Shown here piece after piece: positions 44,492-52,911 of a stretch of 64,000 nucleotides of DNA. Each line of letters begins with the position of its first letter. Positions within the stretch are counted from its first letter, which is position 1. Source of the DNA: Kitasatospora kifunensis (GTDB lineage: Bacteria; Actinomycetota; Actinomycetes; Streptomycetales; Streptomycetaceae). The DNA is taken from assembly GCF_014203855.1 (NCBI RefSeq), contig NZ_JACHJV010000001.1:248001-312000 (forward strand), in the 5' to 3' direction. Both the position numbers and the translations under genes were made by a program. The notes under the pieces were generated by a model, which saw only the letters and a program-made list of their open reading frames with translations, was not told the origin of the DNA and did not search any database.

Positions 44492-45952
44492 TTACCCTTT
44501 CGCAGTGCCGTGGTGCACCGGGACGCCGGTGCGCAGGAAGCTTCGAGCGGTGGACGCGCGCAGTGCGTACGGAGTGGTGGCGTCGATGGCCACTCGCCCG
44601 GGAACCGTCGGGTGGTGGCGGGCCCCGGCCCATTCGGGCGTCTGCGCGGGGTCCATCGGGACGGGCGGGAAGCCCTCGAAACAGGCGGCGTCGGCGGCCA
44701 GGTTGCACCGGGTGGTCATGGCCCACAGCAGGTCCTCGGCGCACCGGATCGCCACGTCGTCGTCGGTGAAGACCACCGTCTTCACGAAGGGGTGCTGCCG
44801 GAAGACCTCCCGGGCCAGCGGTGCCAGCAGCCCGTCCGCCGCGCAGTGCTCCTTGCGCACGGCGACCGCGAGCAGCAGCATGCCGCCACCGGCCGGGGAG
44901 AAGTACAGGTCCGCCACCCGCAGGCCCGGTGTCGCGGGCAGCGACAGGGCCACCGAGAAGGCTCCCGCGACGCCGAGGATGTGGGACTGTTCGCGGCCCG
45001 GTCCGATGACGGCCTGGTAGAGCGGATTGCGGCGGGTGGTGACGGCGGTGACGGTGAGCACCGGCAACCCGGTCCTGGCCCGGCCGTCGTAGCCGAGGAA
45101 CTCCGGTAGCGAGCAGCCGGGTTCGCGCTCATCGAGCGCCTCGGCGGCCGTGCTGTCGTCCAGGTGGCCTTCCAGGACGATCTCGGCCTCGGCCAGCGCG
45201 TGGGCGGGCTGGGTCAGGGCCGGGGCCAGGCCGAGCGGCTGCCCGGCCAGCGCGCCGGCCAGCGCGAGCTTGCCGAGGCCGGGCGGCAGGAACCTGCTGT
45301 TCAGCGCGGAGGCCAGCATCGCGGCGGGTGGCACGCCGATGTTCACCGTGACCGCCAGCCGCTCGCCGCGCTCCAGCGCCCGCAGGTGCAGCAGCCCCAG
45401 CTGACGCCCCGGCACCAGCCAGATCGTCAGGCGCCGACGGTCCAGCACCAGCATCCGGTGGGCGGACAGCGCGCTCTCGCCGGTGACCGGGTCCTCGGCA
45501 TGGACCAGCGCGGCCGTCAGGTACGGACCGGCGTCGCGCGGGGTGGCGGTTAGCACCGGCAGCCGGGTCAGGTCCACCTCCTCGTGCCGGGCGACCAGCT
45601 GCCGGCACGGCGCGGCGGTGCGCAGCCGCGGCGCCCGCGCGGCCGCCAGCAGCCGGGCCGCCGTCTGCGGGGTGGTGCGCTCGGGCAGTCCGGGCAGCCA
45701 GGCGGCCAGGCGGGACTGGTCGCCGTAGAGGCCGAGCAGCACCGTGGCCCCTTCCTCGCCCACCCTGGTGTAGCGCACGGCCGGTTCCGACCTGGCGATC
45801 CCCACGGCCGGCACACCCGCGTACCGATCGGCGAAGTCGCGCGCCACCGCCTCGGCGGCGATCGGCTCCGGGCGCTCCAGCGCGGCGGCCGGGTCGGTGC
45901 CGGCCAGCTGCGCCAGGGCCGCGCGCAGCGACAGCCCCGGGGCCGCGGTCAC
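44492..45952 (-). CDS. UbiD-family decarboxylase
   Basis: 486 residues, GTG overlapping the TrpF-TrpC stop (GTGA). UbiD-type features: HRMLVLDRRRLTIWLVPG and LAVTVNIGVPPAAMLAS in the N-terminal part, and KTVVFTDDDVAIRCAEDLLWAMTTR in the C-terminal part. These enzymes use prenylated FMN for reversible (hetero)aromatic or enoic acid decarboxylation. The prenyltransferase UbiX is not encoded in the window, so the cofactor must come from elsewhere. The substrate is probably an aromatic acid made by the neighbouring enzymes. Confidence 0.82.
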   Translation of the reverse strand: MTAAPGLSLRAALAQLAGTDPAAALERPEPIAAEAVARDFADRYAGVPAVGIARSEPAVRYTRVGEEGATVLLGLYGDQSRLAAWLPGLPERTTPQTAARLLAAARAPRLRTAAPCRQLVARHEEVDLTRLPVLTATPRDAGPYLTAALVHAEDPVTGESALSAHRMLVLDRRRLTIWLVPGRQLGLLHLRALERGERLAVTVNIGVPPAAMLASALNSRFLPPGLGKLALAGALAGQPLGLAPALTQPAHALAEAEIVLEGHLDDSTAAEALDEREPGCSLPEFLGYDGRARTGLPVLTVTAVTTRRNPLYQAVIGPGREQSHILGVAGAFSVALSLPATPGLRVADLYFSPAGGGMLLLAVAVRKEHCAADGLLAPLAREVFRQHPFVKTVVFTDDDVAIRCAEDLLWAMTTRCNLAADAACFEGFPPVPMDPAQTPEWAGARHHPTVPGRVAIDATTPYALRASTARSFLRTGVPVHHGTAKG

Positions 45953-47307
45953 CGAGCCAGCTCCGACTCGCGTGCCAGGGTGGCCGACCAGGAGTCCAGG
46001 TCGACCGAGCCGAGCAGCCCGGTGCCGATCAGCAGCCCCCGGTAGCCGGCGGCGAGCAGTGCCGCGGCCTGCTGCGGCGTCTCGATTCCGCTGGCGCTGA
46101 CCGGCACCGGCGTGCCGGTGGCGGTCACCGCGGGAAGCAGGCGCAGGCTGCGGGTCAGGTCGGCCCGGCCCTGCTCGCGCTGTCGGATGTCCTTGTTGTT
46201 GACCGCGATCACGCAGGCCTGCGGGTGCACGACGGCGGCCAGCTCGGCCTCCTCGGTGATCTCGACGAAGGGGGTCAGGCCCAGCGCGAGGGCGGCGGTG
46301 ATCAACCGCGGCAGCACCGTGCGGGGCAGCACGGACGCGGTCAGCAGGACCGCCGCCGCACCGGCCGCCCGGGCGGTCGCCAGCTGGCGCTCCTTGGTGA
46401 AGAAGTCCTTCACCAGAATGGGCAGTTCGGTGGCGCCCGCGACCTCCTCCAGCAGGGCGGCACTGCCGCCGAACCACTCCCCGGTCACCACCGAGAGTGC
46501 GGGTGCGCCCGCCCTGGTGTACTCGGCGACCAGCCGGGTCGCCGATCGGCCCCGGAAGAGGTCCTGACCGTGCGCGCTGCGGGCCTTGAGTTCCATGACC
46601 ACGGGCAGGCGGGCGCAGCTCAGCGCCGCGGCCAGGCCGGGCGGCGCCGGTTGCCAGGCGGCCCGGATCTCCCGGATCAGCCCGGGGTGGAAGGCGCCGT
46701 CCGGGGTGCGGGCGCCGCTGTCCAGGTCGATGCCCAGGAACCGCGGGTGCTGCCGGGCGGCGCGGTGCGCCCGGGCGCCGGCCACGGACACGCCCCCGGC
46801 GAGCAGGAACGGCCGGTCGATCCGGGGCAGGACCGCTTCGACGGCCGAGGCGTCCAGCGGAATGCCGGTGCTGCCGATCCGGCCGTCCTCGCCCACCGAG
46901 TCGAACAGGAAGACGTCCGCGCCGGCCCGCTGGTAGGCCTCGAGCAGCGCGCTCTCCACCACCCTGCCCTGGCGCACGTGCAGCACCTTGAGCAGTTCGG
47001 CCTCGGGCAACGCCGCCCGCACGGCCCGCAGTTGGGCGGGCGTGGTGTAGCCATGCAGTTGCACCCGCGACACCCCGCTCGCGGCCACCGCCGCGCACAG
47101 CGCCGCGGGGTCGCTGAGCAGGGTGACCAGCACCGGCTCGGGCCCGCCGACCGCCCGCGCCACGGCGGCCAGGTGGGCCAGCTCCGCGAGTTGCAGGTCG
47201 GCGGGCCCGCCGGGCACGCCGTACCAGAGCCCGACCAGATCGACCGGGGCCCCGGCGAGCAGCCGCAGCTGGTCCTCGCCGGTCACCCCGCACACCTTCA
47301 GCCGCAC
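45949..47307 (-). CDS. TrpF-TrpC fusion, divergent
   Basis: 452 residues. The N-terminal half is phosphoribosyl-anthranilate isomerase-like: KVCGVT with the acid/base Cys, VQLHG, FLFDS with the catalytic Asp, and LLAGGVS. The C-terminal half is indole-glycerol-phosphate synthase-like: VVMELKARSAHG with Glu, ILVKDF with Lys, PFVEITEE with Glu, VNNKDI and SASGI. The order F-C is the reverse of the E. coli TrpC-TrpF fusion. The SPR motif of TrpF, and the SPSKG and SESGI motifs of TrpC, are altered (see findings). Overlaps ubiD by 4 nt and follows trpB2 by 7 bp. Confidence 0.85.
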   Translation of the reverse strand: MRLKVCGVTGEDQLRLLAGAPVDLVGLWYGVPGGPADLQLAELAHLAAVARAVGGPEPVLVTLLSDPAALCAAVAASGVSRVQLHGYTTPAQLRAVRAALPEAELLKVLHVRQGRVVESALLEAYQRAGADVFLFDSVGEDGRIGSTGIPLDASAVEAVLPRIDRPFLLAGGVSVAGARAHRAARQHPRFLGIDLDSGARTPDGAFHPGLIREIRAAWQPAPPGLAAALSCARLPVVMELKARSAHGQDLFRGRSATRLVAEYTRAGAPALSVVTGEWFGGSAALLEEVAGATELPILVKDFFTKERQLATARAAGAAAVLLTASVLPRTVLPRLITAALALGLTPFVEITEEAELAAVVHPQACVIAVNNKDIRQREQGRADLTRSLRLLPAVTATGTPVPVSASGIETPQQAAALLAAGYRGLLIGTGLLGSVDLDSWSATLARESELAR

Positions 47308-47314
47308 GGTCCGC

Positions 47315-48676
47315 TCAGCTCCCTGCCACGGTCGGGAGCTCGGCCAGCGAACGCGCCACCGACTCCGCGTCGTACGCCTCGTCCACCAGTTCGCCGGCGA
47401 GGTGCCTCTCGTAGGCGCCGAGGTCGAAGTGGCCGTGCCCGGACAGGCCGAACACGATGGCCTGGGAGCGGCCCTCCGCCTTGAGCCGCAGCGCCTCGTC
47501 GACGGCCACCCTGATCGCGTGGGTGGACTCCGGTGCGGGCACGATGCCCTCGCTGCGGGCGAACAGCAGCCCCGCCTCGAAGCAGCGGCTCTGCGGCACC
47601 GCCCTGGCCTCCAGCAGCCCGTCCTGGAGCGCCTGGCTGACCAGCGGCGCGATGCCGTGGTAGCGCAGTCCGCCGGCGTGGATCGCCGGGGGCACGAAGG
47701 AGTGGCCCAGGGTGTGCATCTTCAGCAGCGGGGTCAGCCCGGTGGCATCGCCGAAGTCGTAGGCGATCTGGCCCCGGGTCAGACTCGGGCAGGCGACCGG
47801 CTCGGCCGCGATCACCCGCACCCGGGCGCCGCCACGCAGCTGGCGGCCGAGGAACGGGAAGGCCAGCCCGGCCAGGTTGCTGCCGCCGCCGGCCGCGCCG
47901 ATCACGATGTCGGGGTAGTCCTCGGCCAGTTCCAGCTGGCGCAGCGCCTCCTGGCCGATCACACTCTGGTGCAGTGCGACGTGGTTGAGCACGCTGCCGC
48001 CCGCGTAGTTGGTGAACGGGTCGTTCATCGCCACCTCGATCGCCTCGGAGGTCGCGATGCCGAGGCTGCCGGGGCAGTCGGGGTCCTGGGCCAGGATGCC
48101 GCGCCCGGCGGCGGTCTCCATCGAGGGGCTCGGCACGCAGGTCGCGCCGTAGGTCTGCATCAGGGCGCGGCGGTAGGGCTTCTGGTGGTAGCTGACCTGC
48201 ACCATGAAGACCTTGACCTCGAGGCCGAAGAAGGCCCCGGCCAGGGAGAGGGCCGAACCCCACTGGCCCGCGCCGGTCTCGGTGGCCAGTCGGCGGATGC
48301 CCGCCGCCTTGTTGTAGAAGGCCTGCGCGATGGCGGTGTTGGGCTTGTGGCTGCCGGCCGGGCTGCCGCCCTCGTACTTGTAGTAGATCCGCGCCGGGGT
48401 GTCGAGCGCCTGCTCCAGCCGGCGGGCCCGGAACAGCGGCGAGGGGCGCCACTGGGCGTAGATCTGGCGGACCACGGCGGGGATCTCGATCTCCCGCTCC
48501 AGGCTCAGTTCCTGCTCGGCCAGCTCCTTGGGCATGATGCCGACCAGATCGGCCACGGTGGCCGGCTCCCCGGTGCCGGGATGCAGGGCCGGTGACAGCA
48601 GCGGCAGGTCGGCAGCCAGGTTGTACCAGGTGGTGGGGATCTGGTCGTCACCGAGCTGGTACTTGATGGTGTCCAT
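47315..48676 (-). CDS. TrpB2-type PLP enzyme (tryptophan synthase beta-like)
   Basis: 453 residues. The N-terminal QWRPSPLFRARRLEQAL, the PLP-lysine motif GGSPAGSHKPN, and the C-terminal IVFGLSGHGHFD with its Gly-rich phosphate site identify the TrpB2/TrpB-related class (longer than ordinary TrpB, about 400). Such enzymes catalyse beta-replacement of Ser or phosphoserine by an indole-type nucleophile. A TrpA-like partner is encoded in the same operon. A single 87-bp gap to the transglutaminase-like gene breaks the otherwise tight spacing. Confidence 0.88.
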   Translation of the reverse strand: MDTIKYQLGDDQIPTTWYNLAADLPLLSPALHPGTGEPATVADLVGIMPKELAEQELSLEREIEIPAVVRQIYAQWRPSPLFRARRLEQALDTPARIYYKYEGGSPAGSHKPNTAIAQAFYNKAAGIRRLATETGAGQWGSALSLAGAFFGLEVKVFMVQVSYHQKPYRRALMQTYGATCVPSPSMETAAGRGILAQDPDCPGSLGIATSEAIEVAMNDPFTNYAGGSVLNHVALHQSVIGQEALRQLELAEDYPDIVIGAAGGGSNLAGLAFPFLGRQLRGGARVRVIAAEPVACPSLTRGQIAYDFGDATGLTPLLKMHTLGHSFVPPAIHAGGLRYHGIAPLVSQALQDGLLEARAVPQSRCFEAGLLFARSEGIVPAPESTHAIRVAVDEALRLKAEGRSQAIVFGLSGHGHFDLGAYERHLAGELVDEAYDAESVARSLAELPTVAGS

Positions 48677-48764
48677 GGTGTCGTCTCCGAGGCGTCGGGG
48701 GGCGAGGGGTGCGGAGGGTGCGGCGGCCGGTGGCCACGTTGGCGGTACTGCGAGCAGCAGGTGC

Positions 48765-49451
48765 TCAGGCGGTGCGGTCGGCGGCGTCGGCCACCAGGGA
48801 GCCGGCCGTGAAGCGGTCGCCGCCTTCGGCGACGAACAGGGCGGGGTGTTTCGCGCGCAGCCCGTCGAGCACCAGCTGGTACGGCAGGTCGTCGAACTCG
48901 CCGTGCTCGTGCAGGAATTCCATCTGCGCGGTGCCGTCCTTCCCGTACGGGTGGTGGACGCTGTCGGCGGTGCCGTCGAACTCCAGCGGCTCCATCCCGT
49001 ACAGGCGGCACAGCAGTTTGTTGAAGACCGGGGTGGCGCGCACCCAGCGGCCCTCGAGGTGGACCGTGGTCAGGGCGTGGTAGTGGAAGACGTCCCCGCC
49101 GATGTAGGCCCGGATCCGTGGCGAGGCGAGGTGGTTGCGCACGTCGGTCAGCACCAGGCGCCCCGGGATGCCCAGCGAGCGCAGCGCGGCCAGGTAGACC
49201 AGGGACTTGTGCAGGCACATCCCCCCTCCGGCGCGCAGGGTCTGACTGGCCGTCAGTCCGGTGCGGGACAGGTCGGCGCCGTAGATCTCGTAGCGGATCC
49301 GGTCCCGCACGGCGTAGTAGAGGCGGACCGCGCGATCCCGCTGGTCCTGGCCGCCGTCCGGTAGGGCCTCGGCCACGAACGCCTGGACCTCGGGCGCGGA
49401 GCAGTCGATGGCCCGGGTCTCGGCCAGGGCCGGTTCCAGGATGTCCGGCAT
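48765..49451 (-). CDS. transglutaminase-like protein
   Basis: 228 residues from ATG 49451, GGAG 7 bp upstream; a TTG start 27 bp earlier is possible. The catalytic Cys in GGGMCLHKSLVYLAALRSLG and His in FHYHALTTVHL are clear. The third residue, normally Asp in a WVxxDPT-like strand, is not obvious (RWVRATPVFN). Biosynthetic relatives (e.g. AdmF of andrimid) form amide bonds between carrier-bound units. An amide-synthase role here, joining a PCP-bound unit to a peptide, is inference. Confidence 0.7.
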   Translation of the reverse strand: MPDILEPALAETRAIDCSAPEVQAFVAEALPDGGQDQRDRAVRLYYAVRDRIRYEIYGADLSRTGLTASQTLRAGGGMCLHKSLVYLAALRSLGIPGRLVLTDVRNHLASPRIRAYIGGDVFHYHALTTVHLEGRWVRATPVFNKLLCRLYGMEPLEFDGTADSVHHPYGKDGTAQMEFLHEHGEFDDLPYQLVLDGLRAKHPALFVAEGGDRFTAGSLVADAADRTA

Positions 49452-49500
49452 GCGTTTCTCCAGGGCTACGAGGGACAACTGCTGGGTGGGACAGGAGGGT

Positions 49501-50640
49501 TCACAGGCCGAGCATGGTGGCGATCCGCACCCGCTGGACCTCCGAGGTGCCGGAGTAGATCGTCCCGGCCACCGCGTTGCGCAACTCCTGCTCCACGCCG
49601 TACTCGGCGGTGTAGCCGTTGCCGCCGAAGATCTGCACGGCGTGCAGGGCGGAGGCGAGGTTGGCCTCGCTGGCCACCAGCTTGGCCGCGGCCAGGTCGA
49701 GGGTGACGTTCTGCCCCTCGGTGAGCTTGGCGGCGGTGTCGTAGAGCCACTTGCGTGAGCTCTCGACGCCGATCCACATCTCGACGACCTTGTTGGCCAC
49801 GGACTGGAAGGACCCGATCGGCGCCTGGAAGGCCCTGCGCTGCTTGGCGTAGGCCAGGCAGTCCTCGAGCCGGCGCTGCATCTCGCCCACGCTCACGGCG
49901 AAGGAGCAGAGGATCTCCCACTTCATCACGTGGTCGAGGACCAGGAACCCGGTGCCGGGCCGGCCCACCACGTGGGAGGCCGGAACCCGGCAGTCCGTGA
50001 AGAACAACTCGGCCATCGGCGAGGCCCGCAGGCCCATCTTCCGGATCGGCCGCCCGACGGTCAGCCCGGGGGTGTCCCGGGCGACCAGCAGGGTGGTCAC
50101 CCCGAGCGGGCCGGCCGTCGGGTCGGTCTTGGCGTAGACCGCGATCAGGTCGGCCACCGGGCCGTTGCTGACGAAGGTCTTGCTGCCGTTGAGCAGGTAC
50201 CCGTCGCCGTCCGGCACCGCCGAGGTGCGCATCGCCAGCGCGTCGGAGCCGGCGCCCGGCTCACTGATCGCATGCGCGCCGATCACGGTGCCGTCGGCGA
50301 TCCCCGGCAGGTAGCGGGCTTTCAGCTCGGCGGAGCCGAAGCGCTGCAGCGGCACTCCGGCACCGACCATGCTGGTGGTGACCGAGAAGCTCAGGCCCCC
50401 GTTGCGGCAGCCGTGGCCCAGGCCCTCCAGGACGTACATGGTGGTCAGCAGGGACTGCTCCAGGCCGCCGTACTGCGCGGCGAAGGGCAGGGCCAGCAAC
50501 CCGGATTCGCCGACCGACCGCCAGGGGCCGCGCGGGAACTCCTCGGCCTGGTCGTACCGCAGGTGGCCGTCACCGAACTTCTCGAACCACGGGGTCAGCG
50601 CCTCCCGCAACTCCCGCTGCTCATCGGACCATTGGATCAT
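49501..50640 (-). CDS. acyl-CoA-dehydrogenase-family aminoacyl-PCP oxidase
   Basis: 379 residues. The FAD contact GAHAISEPGAGSDALAM and the C-terminal IYSGTSEVQR are present. The general-base Glu of ordinary acyl-CoA dehydrogenases (YEGT) is Ser here. Instead a Glu sits in HVMKWEILCSFA, the place used by isovaleryl-CoA-type enzymes and by the prolyl-PCP oxidases PltE/RedW. Sequence order also matches PltE as I recall it. With the stand-alone AMP-ligase and PCP in the same operon, oxidation of a PCP-bound proline-like amino acid is the best reading. Confidence 0.78.
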   Translation of the reverse strand: MIQWSDEQRELREALTPWFEKFGDGHLRYDQAEEFPRGPWRSVGESGLLALPFAAQYGGLEQSLLTTMYVLEGLGHGCRNGGLSFSVTTSMVGAGVPLQRFGSAELKARYLPGIADGTVIGAHAISEPGAGSDALAMRTSAVPDGDGYLLNGSKTFVSNGPVADLIAVYAKTDPTAGPLGVTTLLVARDTPGLTVGRPIRKMGLRASPMAELFFTDCRVPASHVVGRPGTGFLVLDHVMKWEILCSFAVSVGEMQRRLEDCLAYAKQRRAFQAPIGSFQSVANKVVEMWIGVESSRKWLYDTAAKLTEGQNVTLDLAAAKLVASEANLASALHAVQIFGGNGYTAEYGVEQELRNAVAGTIYSGTSEVQRVRIATMLGL

Positions 50641-50665
50641 CGCTGCTTCCCCTGCTCAGTCGTGC

Positions 50666-51040
50666 TCAGTAGTGGGAGGACGAGGTGCCGTCCAACGCGT
50701 GTGCTTCCTCGCCCCGCAGCGCGGGGGTGAAGACGCAGACCAGCCGCAGGTCCTCGGCCGGCCAGGCGACCAGCCAGTGCGCGTCGTGCCGGTCCAGCGC
50801 GTAGAGGGTGCCGGGCTCGATCACATGGCTGTTGCCCTGCATGTCGACCACCTCGCCGCGGCCCGAGATGCAGTAGCAGGCCTCCAGGTGCCGCTTGTAC
50901 TCCAGCAGCGACTTGGTGCCGGCGGTGACCAGGGTGTCGGTGACCGAGTAGCCCATCTGGTCGGCTTCGAGGAGGAACCGGCGACTCAGGCCGTTGCCCC
51001 ACTCCACGGTCTTCACTTCGTCGATCTTGCGAATCAGCAT
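50666..51040 (-). CDS. ectoine-synthase-like (EctC) cupin
   Basis: 124 residues. MLIRKIDEV, LEYKRHLEACYCISGRGEV and PGTLYALDRHDAHWLVA follow ectoine synthase almost motif by motif, including metal and substrate positions. No EctA or EctB is encoded nearby, so this is not an ectoine operon. It probably catalyses a ring closure or lyase reaction on another amino-acid-derived substrate. The start overlaps the trpA-like stop by 7 nt; GGAG lies 6 bp upstream. Confidence 0.82.
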   Translation of the reverse strand: MLIRKIDEVKTVEWGNGLSRRFLLEADQMGYSVTDTLVTAGTKSLLEYKRHLEACYCISGRGEVVDMQGNSHVIEPGTLYALDRHDAHWLVAWPAEDLRLVCVFTPALRGEEAHALDGTSSSHY

Positions 51041-51906
51041 GGGATTCTCCGTTCTGCGACAGGTTCTGACACCGACTGCTTGCCACCGCCGGGCCGCAAC
51101 CCGGCGACGAATCCGAGGAGTTCACCGATGAGCTCGCCACCGGAGGTAGCGCCGGCGCAGGTATCGCCGGCGGCGGTCAGGCAGCGCTCGACCTGGGCCA
51201 CCAGGGCGCTGCCGACGATCGCGGCGTCCGCGCCCAACTCGCCCATCGCCAGGACGTCGGCGGCCGTGCGGACCCCGAAACCGACCGCGATCGGGGCCGA
51301 GGTGAGCTCCCGGAGCCCGGCCAGGGCCGGGGCCAGCGCCGCCCGGTCGGGCGGCGCCGCGCTACCCGAACGCCCGTAGTGGGCGACCAGGTAGAGGTAG
51401 GCGGAGGCGTACCTGGCGCTCTGCGCCAGGACCTCGGGCGCGGAGTGCGGGTAGCAGGTGGTCACCACCGGCTGCCCGATCCGCTCGGCCGCCTCCAGGT
51501 AGCGGGGTCGGGCCAGCGCCGGTAGGCCGTGCAGGAGGGTGGCGTCCGCGCCGACCTCCTTGGCCCGGTGCAGGAACCGCTCCAGGCCCATCGCCCGGAC
51601 CGAGTGGTGCCAGTCCGCCAGCAGCGCGATCCGGGTGTGCCGCAACCCCGGTCGCACCCGGGCCAGGAAGCCGAGCACCGCCTCCAGGTCGACGCCGGCC
51701 GCCAGCGCCCGGCGCGCCGAGCGGCGCACGACGGGGCCGTCGGTGGGCGAGTCGGGGAAGGGGACGGCGAGTTCCAGGCAGTCCACCCGCTGCTCGTCCA
51801 GCGACTCCACCAGTTCGGCCAGCAGCGCAAGGCCCGGGTCACCCGCGTTGAGGAACAGGGCCAGGCCCGGATCGGCCGGGCTGCGCCCCGCGAAGAACTC
51901 AGCCAC
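51034..51906 (-). CDS. TrpA-like lyase (tryptophan synthase alpha-like)
   Basis: 290 residues from GTG. A TIM barrel with LFLNAGDPGLALL, CLELAVPFPDSPTDGP (catalytic Glu and the TDG Asp both kept) and PIAVGFGVRTAADV in the phosphate-binding area. The usual role is retro-aldol cleavage of indole-3-glycerol phosphate to feed TrpB. It overlaps the TrpD-like gene by 8 nt and the EctC-like gene by 7 nt. The C-terminal 35 residues are Gly/Ala-rich and not part of the barrel. Confidence 0.86.
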   Translation of the reverse strand: MAEFFAGRSPADPGLALFLNAGDPGLALLAELVESLDEQRVDCLELAVPFPDSPTDGPVVRRSARRALAAGVDLEAVLGFLARVRPGLRHTRIALLADWHHSVRAMGLERFLHRAKEVGADATLLHGLPALARPRYLEAAERIGQPVVTTCYPHSAPEVLAQSARYASAYLYLVAHYGRSGSAAPPDRAALAPALAGLRELTSAPIAVGFGVRTAADVLAMGELGADAAIVGSALVAQVERCLTAAGDTCAGATSGGELIGELLGFVAGLRPGGGKQSVSEPVAERRIPC

Positions 51907-52909
51907 CGGCGCCCGCCTCCCGCCGCAACCGCGCCACCAGCTCCAGGGCCGCGCCGGCGTGCACGGCGTCCAGGGCGACCTGGTAGGCCTTGGTCCAGTC
52001 GCTGCGCAGCCCCGAGACGACGGCGGCCGCGGCCGCGTTGAGCGCGATGCTCTCCACCGCGGCCCTCGGCCCGTGGCCGCCCAGCAGGGCCAGCAGGTGC
52101 TCGGTGGGCGCCAGGCCCACGGGCGCCGGGCCCAGGTCCGCAGGCAGAGCGGCCCGATCGAGCGGCAGGGTGTCGGGACCGACGAGCAGTTCGACCCCCT
52201 CGGCCCACAGGGTGTTCTCCGTGAAGCTGACCAGTTCGTCGACGCCCAGCTCGTTGCGCACCAGCCAGATCCGCCGGTCGGCGACCAACTCGGTGAACGG
52301 GGTGAAGAGTTCCGGATCCGACACCCCGGTCAGCTGCGCCTGCACCGGCACCGCGGCCAGCAGCGGGCCGAGCAGGTTGACGAACCGGCCGACCTGCTTG
52401 AAGCCGTAGGGCAGGACGGCCCTGGCCAGTTCGGTCAGCTCCGGTGGGTAGACGAAGGCGCCGGCGAAGGCCAGATTGTGGCGTTCCAGCCCTTCCTCGC
52501 ACTCGGCGTAGGAGCCGGCGATCGGGATGCCGAGCTGCTCCAGGATGTCGATCGACCCGTGGCGGCTGGTGTAGCCGCGCGAGCCGGTCTTGACGATCCC
52601 CACCCCGGTCGCGGCAGCCACCAGCACGGCGGCGGTGGTCAGGTTGAAGGTCGCCGGGCCCCCGCCGGTGCCGACCAGGTTGACGGTGCCGGGCCAGCGG
52701 GCCGGCAGCGGCCCCGTGCGCTCGGCGAGCGAGGCGAGGAAGGCGGCCATGGTCGAGGCCTGCGGGACACGGGTGGCGAGCGAGGCCAGCACCGCCAGCG
52801 CCTCGCCCTCGCGAAGCCGGCGCTCGTGCAGCCGTTCCCAGAAGTCCGACCAGGTCGGCCGGTCCACCGGTGCGGCCCGCTGGATCAGGGTCTGCAACAG
52901 GTCGGGCAC
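51899..52909 (-). CDS. TrpD-like phosphoribosyltransferase, divergent
   Basis: 336 residues, GTG start two bases after the PCP gene. The fold of anthranilate phosphoribosyltransferase is clear: NLVGTGGGPATFNLTTAA, TSRHGSIDILEQLG and NLLGPLLAAVP. But GTGGD is GTGGG, KHGN is KTGS, and the Arg of the V-R-x-x-LG-x-RT segment is missing (LPYGFKQVGRFVNLL). These positions bind PRPP or anthranilate in TrpD. The Mg-binding Asp-Glu pair remains in GVDELVS. The substrate is therefore probably not anthranilate. Confidence 0.83.
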   Translation of the reverse strand: MPDLLQTLIQRAAPVDRPTWSDFWERLHERRLREGEALAVLASLATRVPQASTMAAFLASLAERTGPLPARWPGTVNLVGTGGGPATFNLTTAAVLVAAATGVGIVKTGSRGYTSRHGSIDILEQLGIPIAGSYAECEEGLERHNLAFAGAFVYPPELTELARAVLPYGFKQVGRFVNLLGPLLAAVPVQAQLTGVSDPELFTPFTELVADRRIWLVRNELGVDELVSFTENTLWAEGVELLVGPDTLPLDRAALPADLGPAPVGLAPTEHLLALLGGHGPRAAVESIALNAAAAAVVSGLRSDWTKAYQVALDAVHAGAALELVARLRREAGAGG

Positions 52910-52911
52910 GG

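Noticed and set aside
50666..51040. Ectoine biosynthesis locus
   Set aside because: Only the EctC-like gene exists; no EctA, EctB or EctD around it.
45949..52909. Primary tryptophan operon
   Set aside because: TrpE and TrpG are missing, the genes are interleaved with BGC genes, and anthranilate-contact residues are changed.
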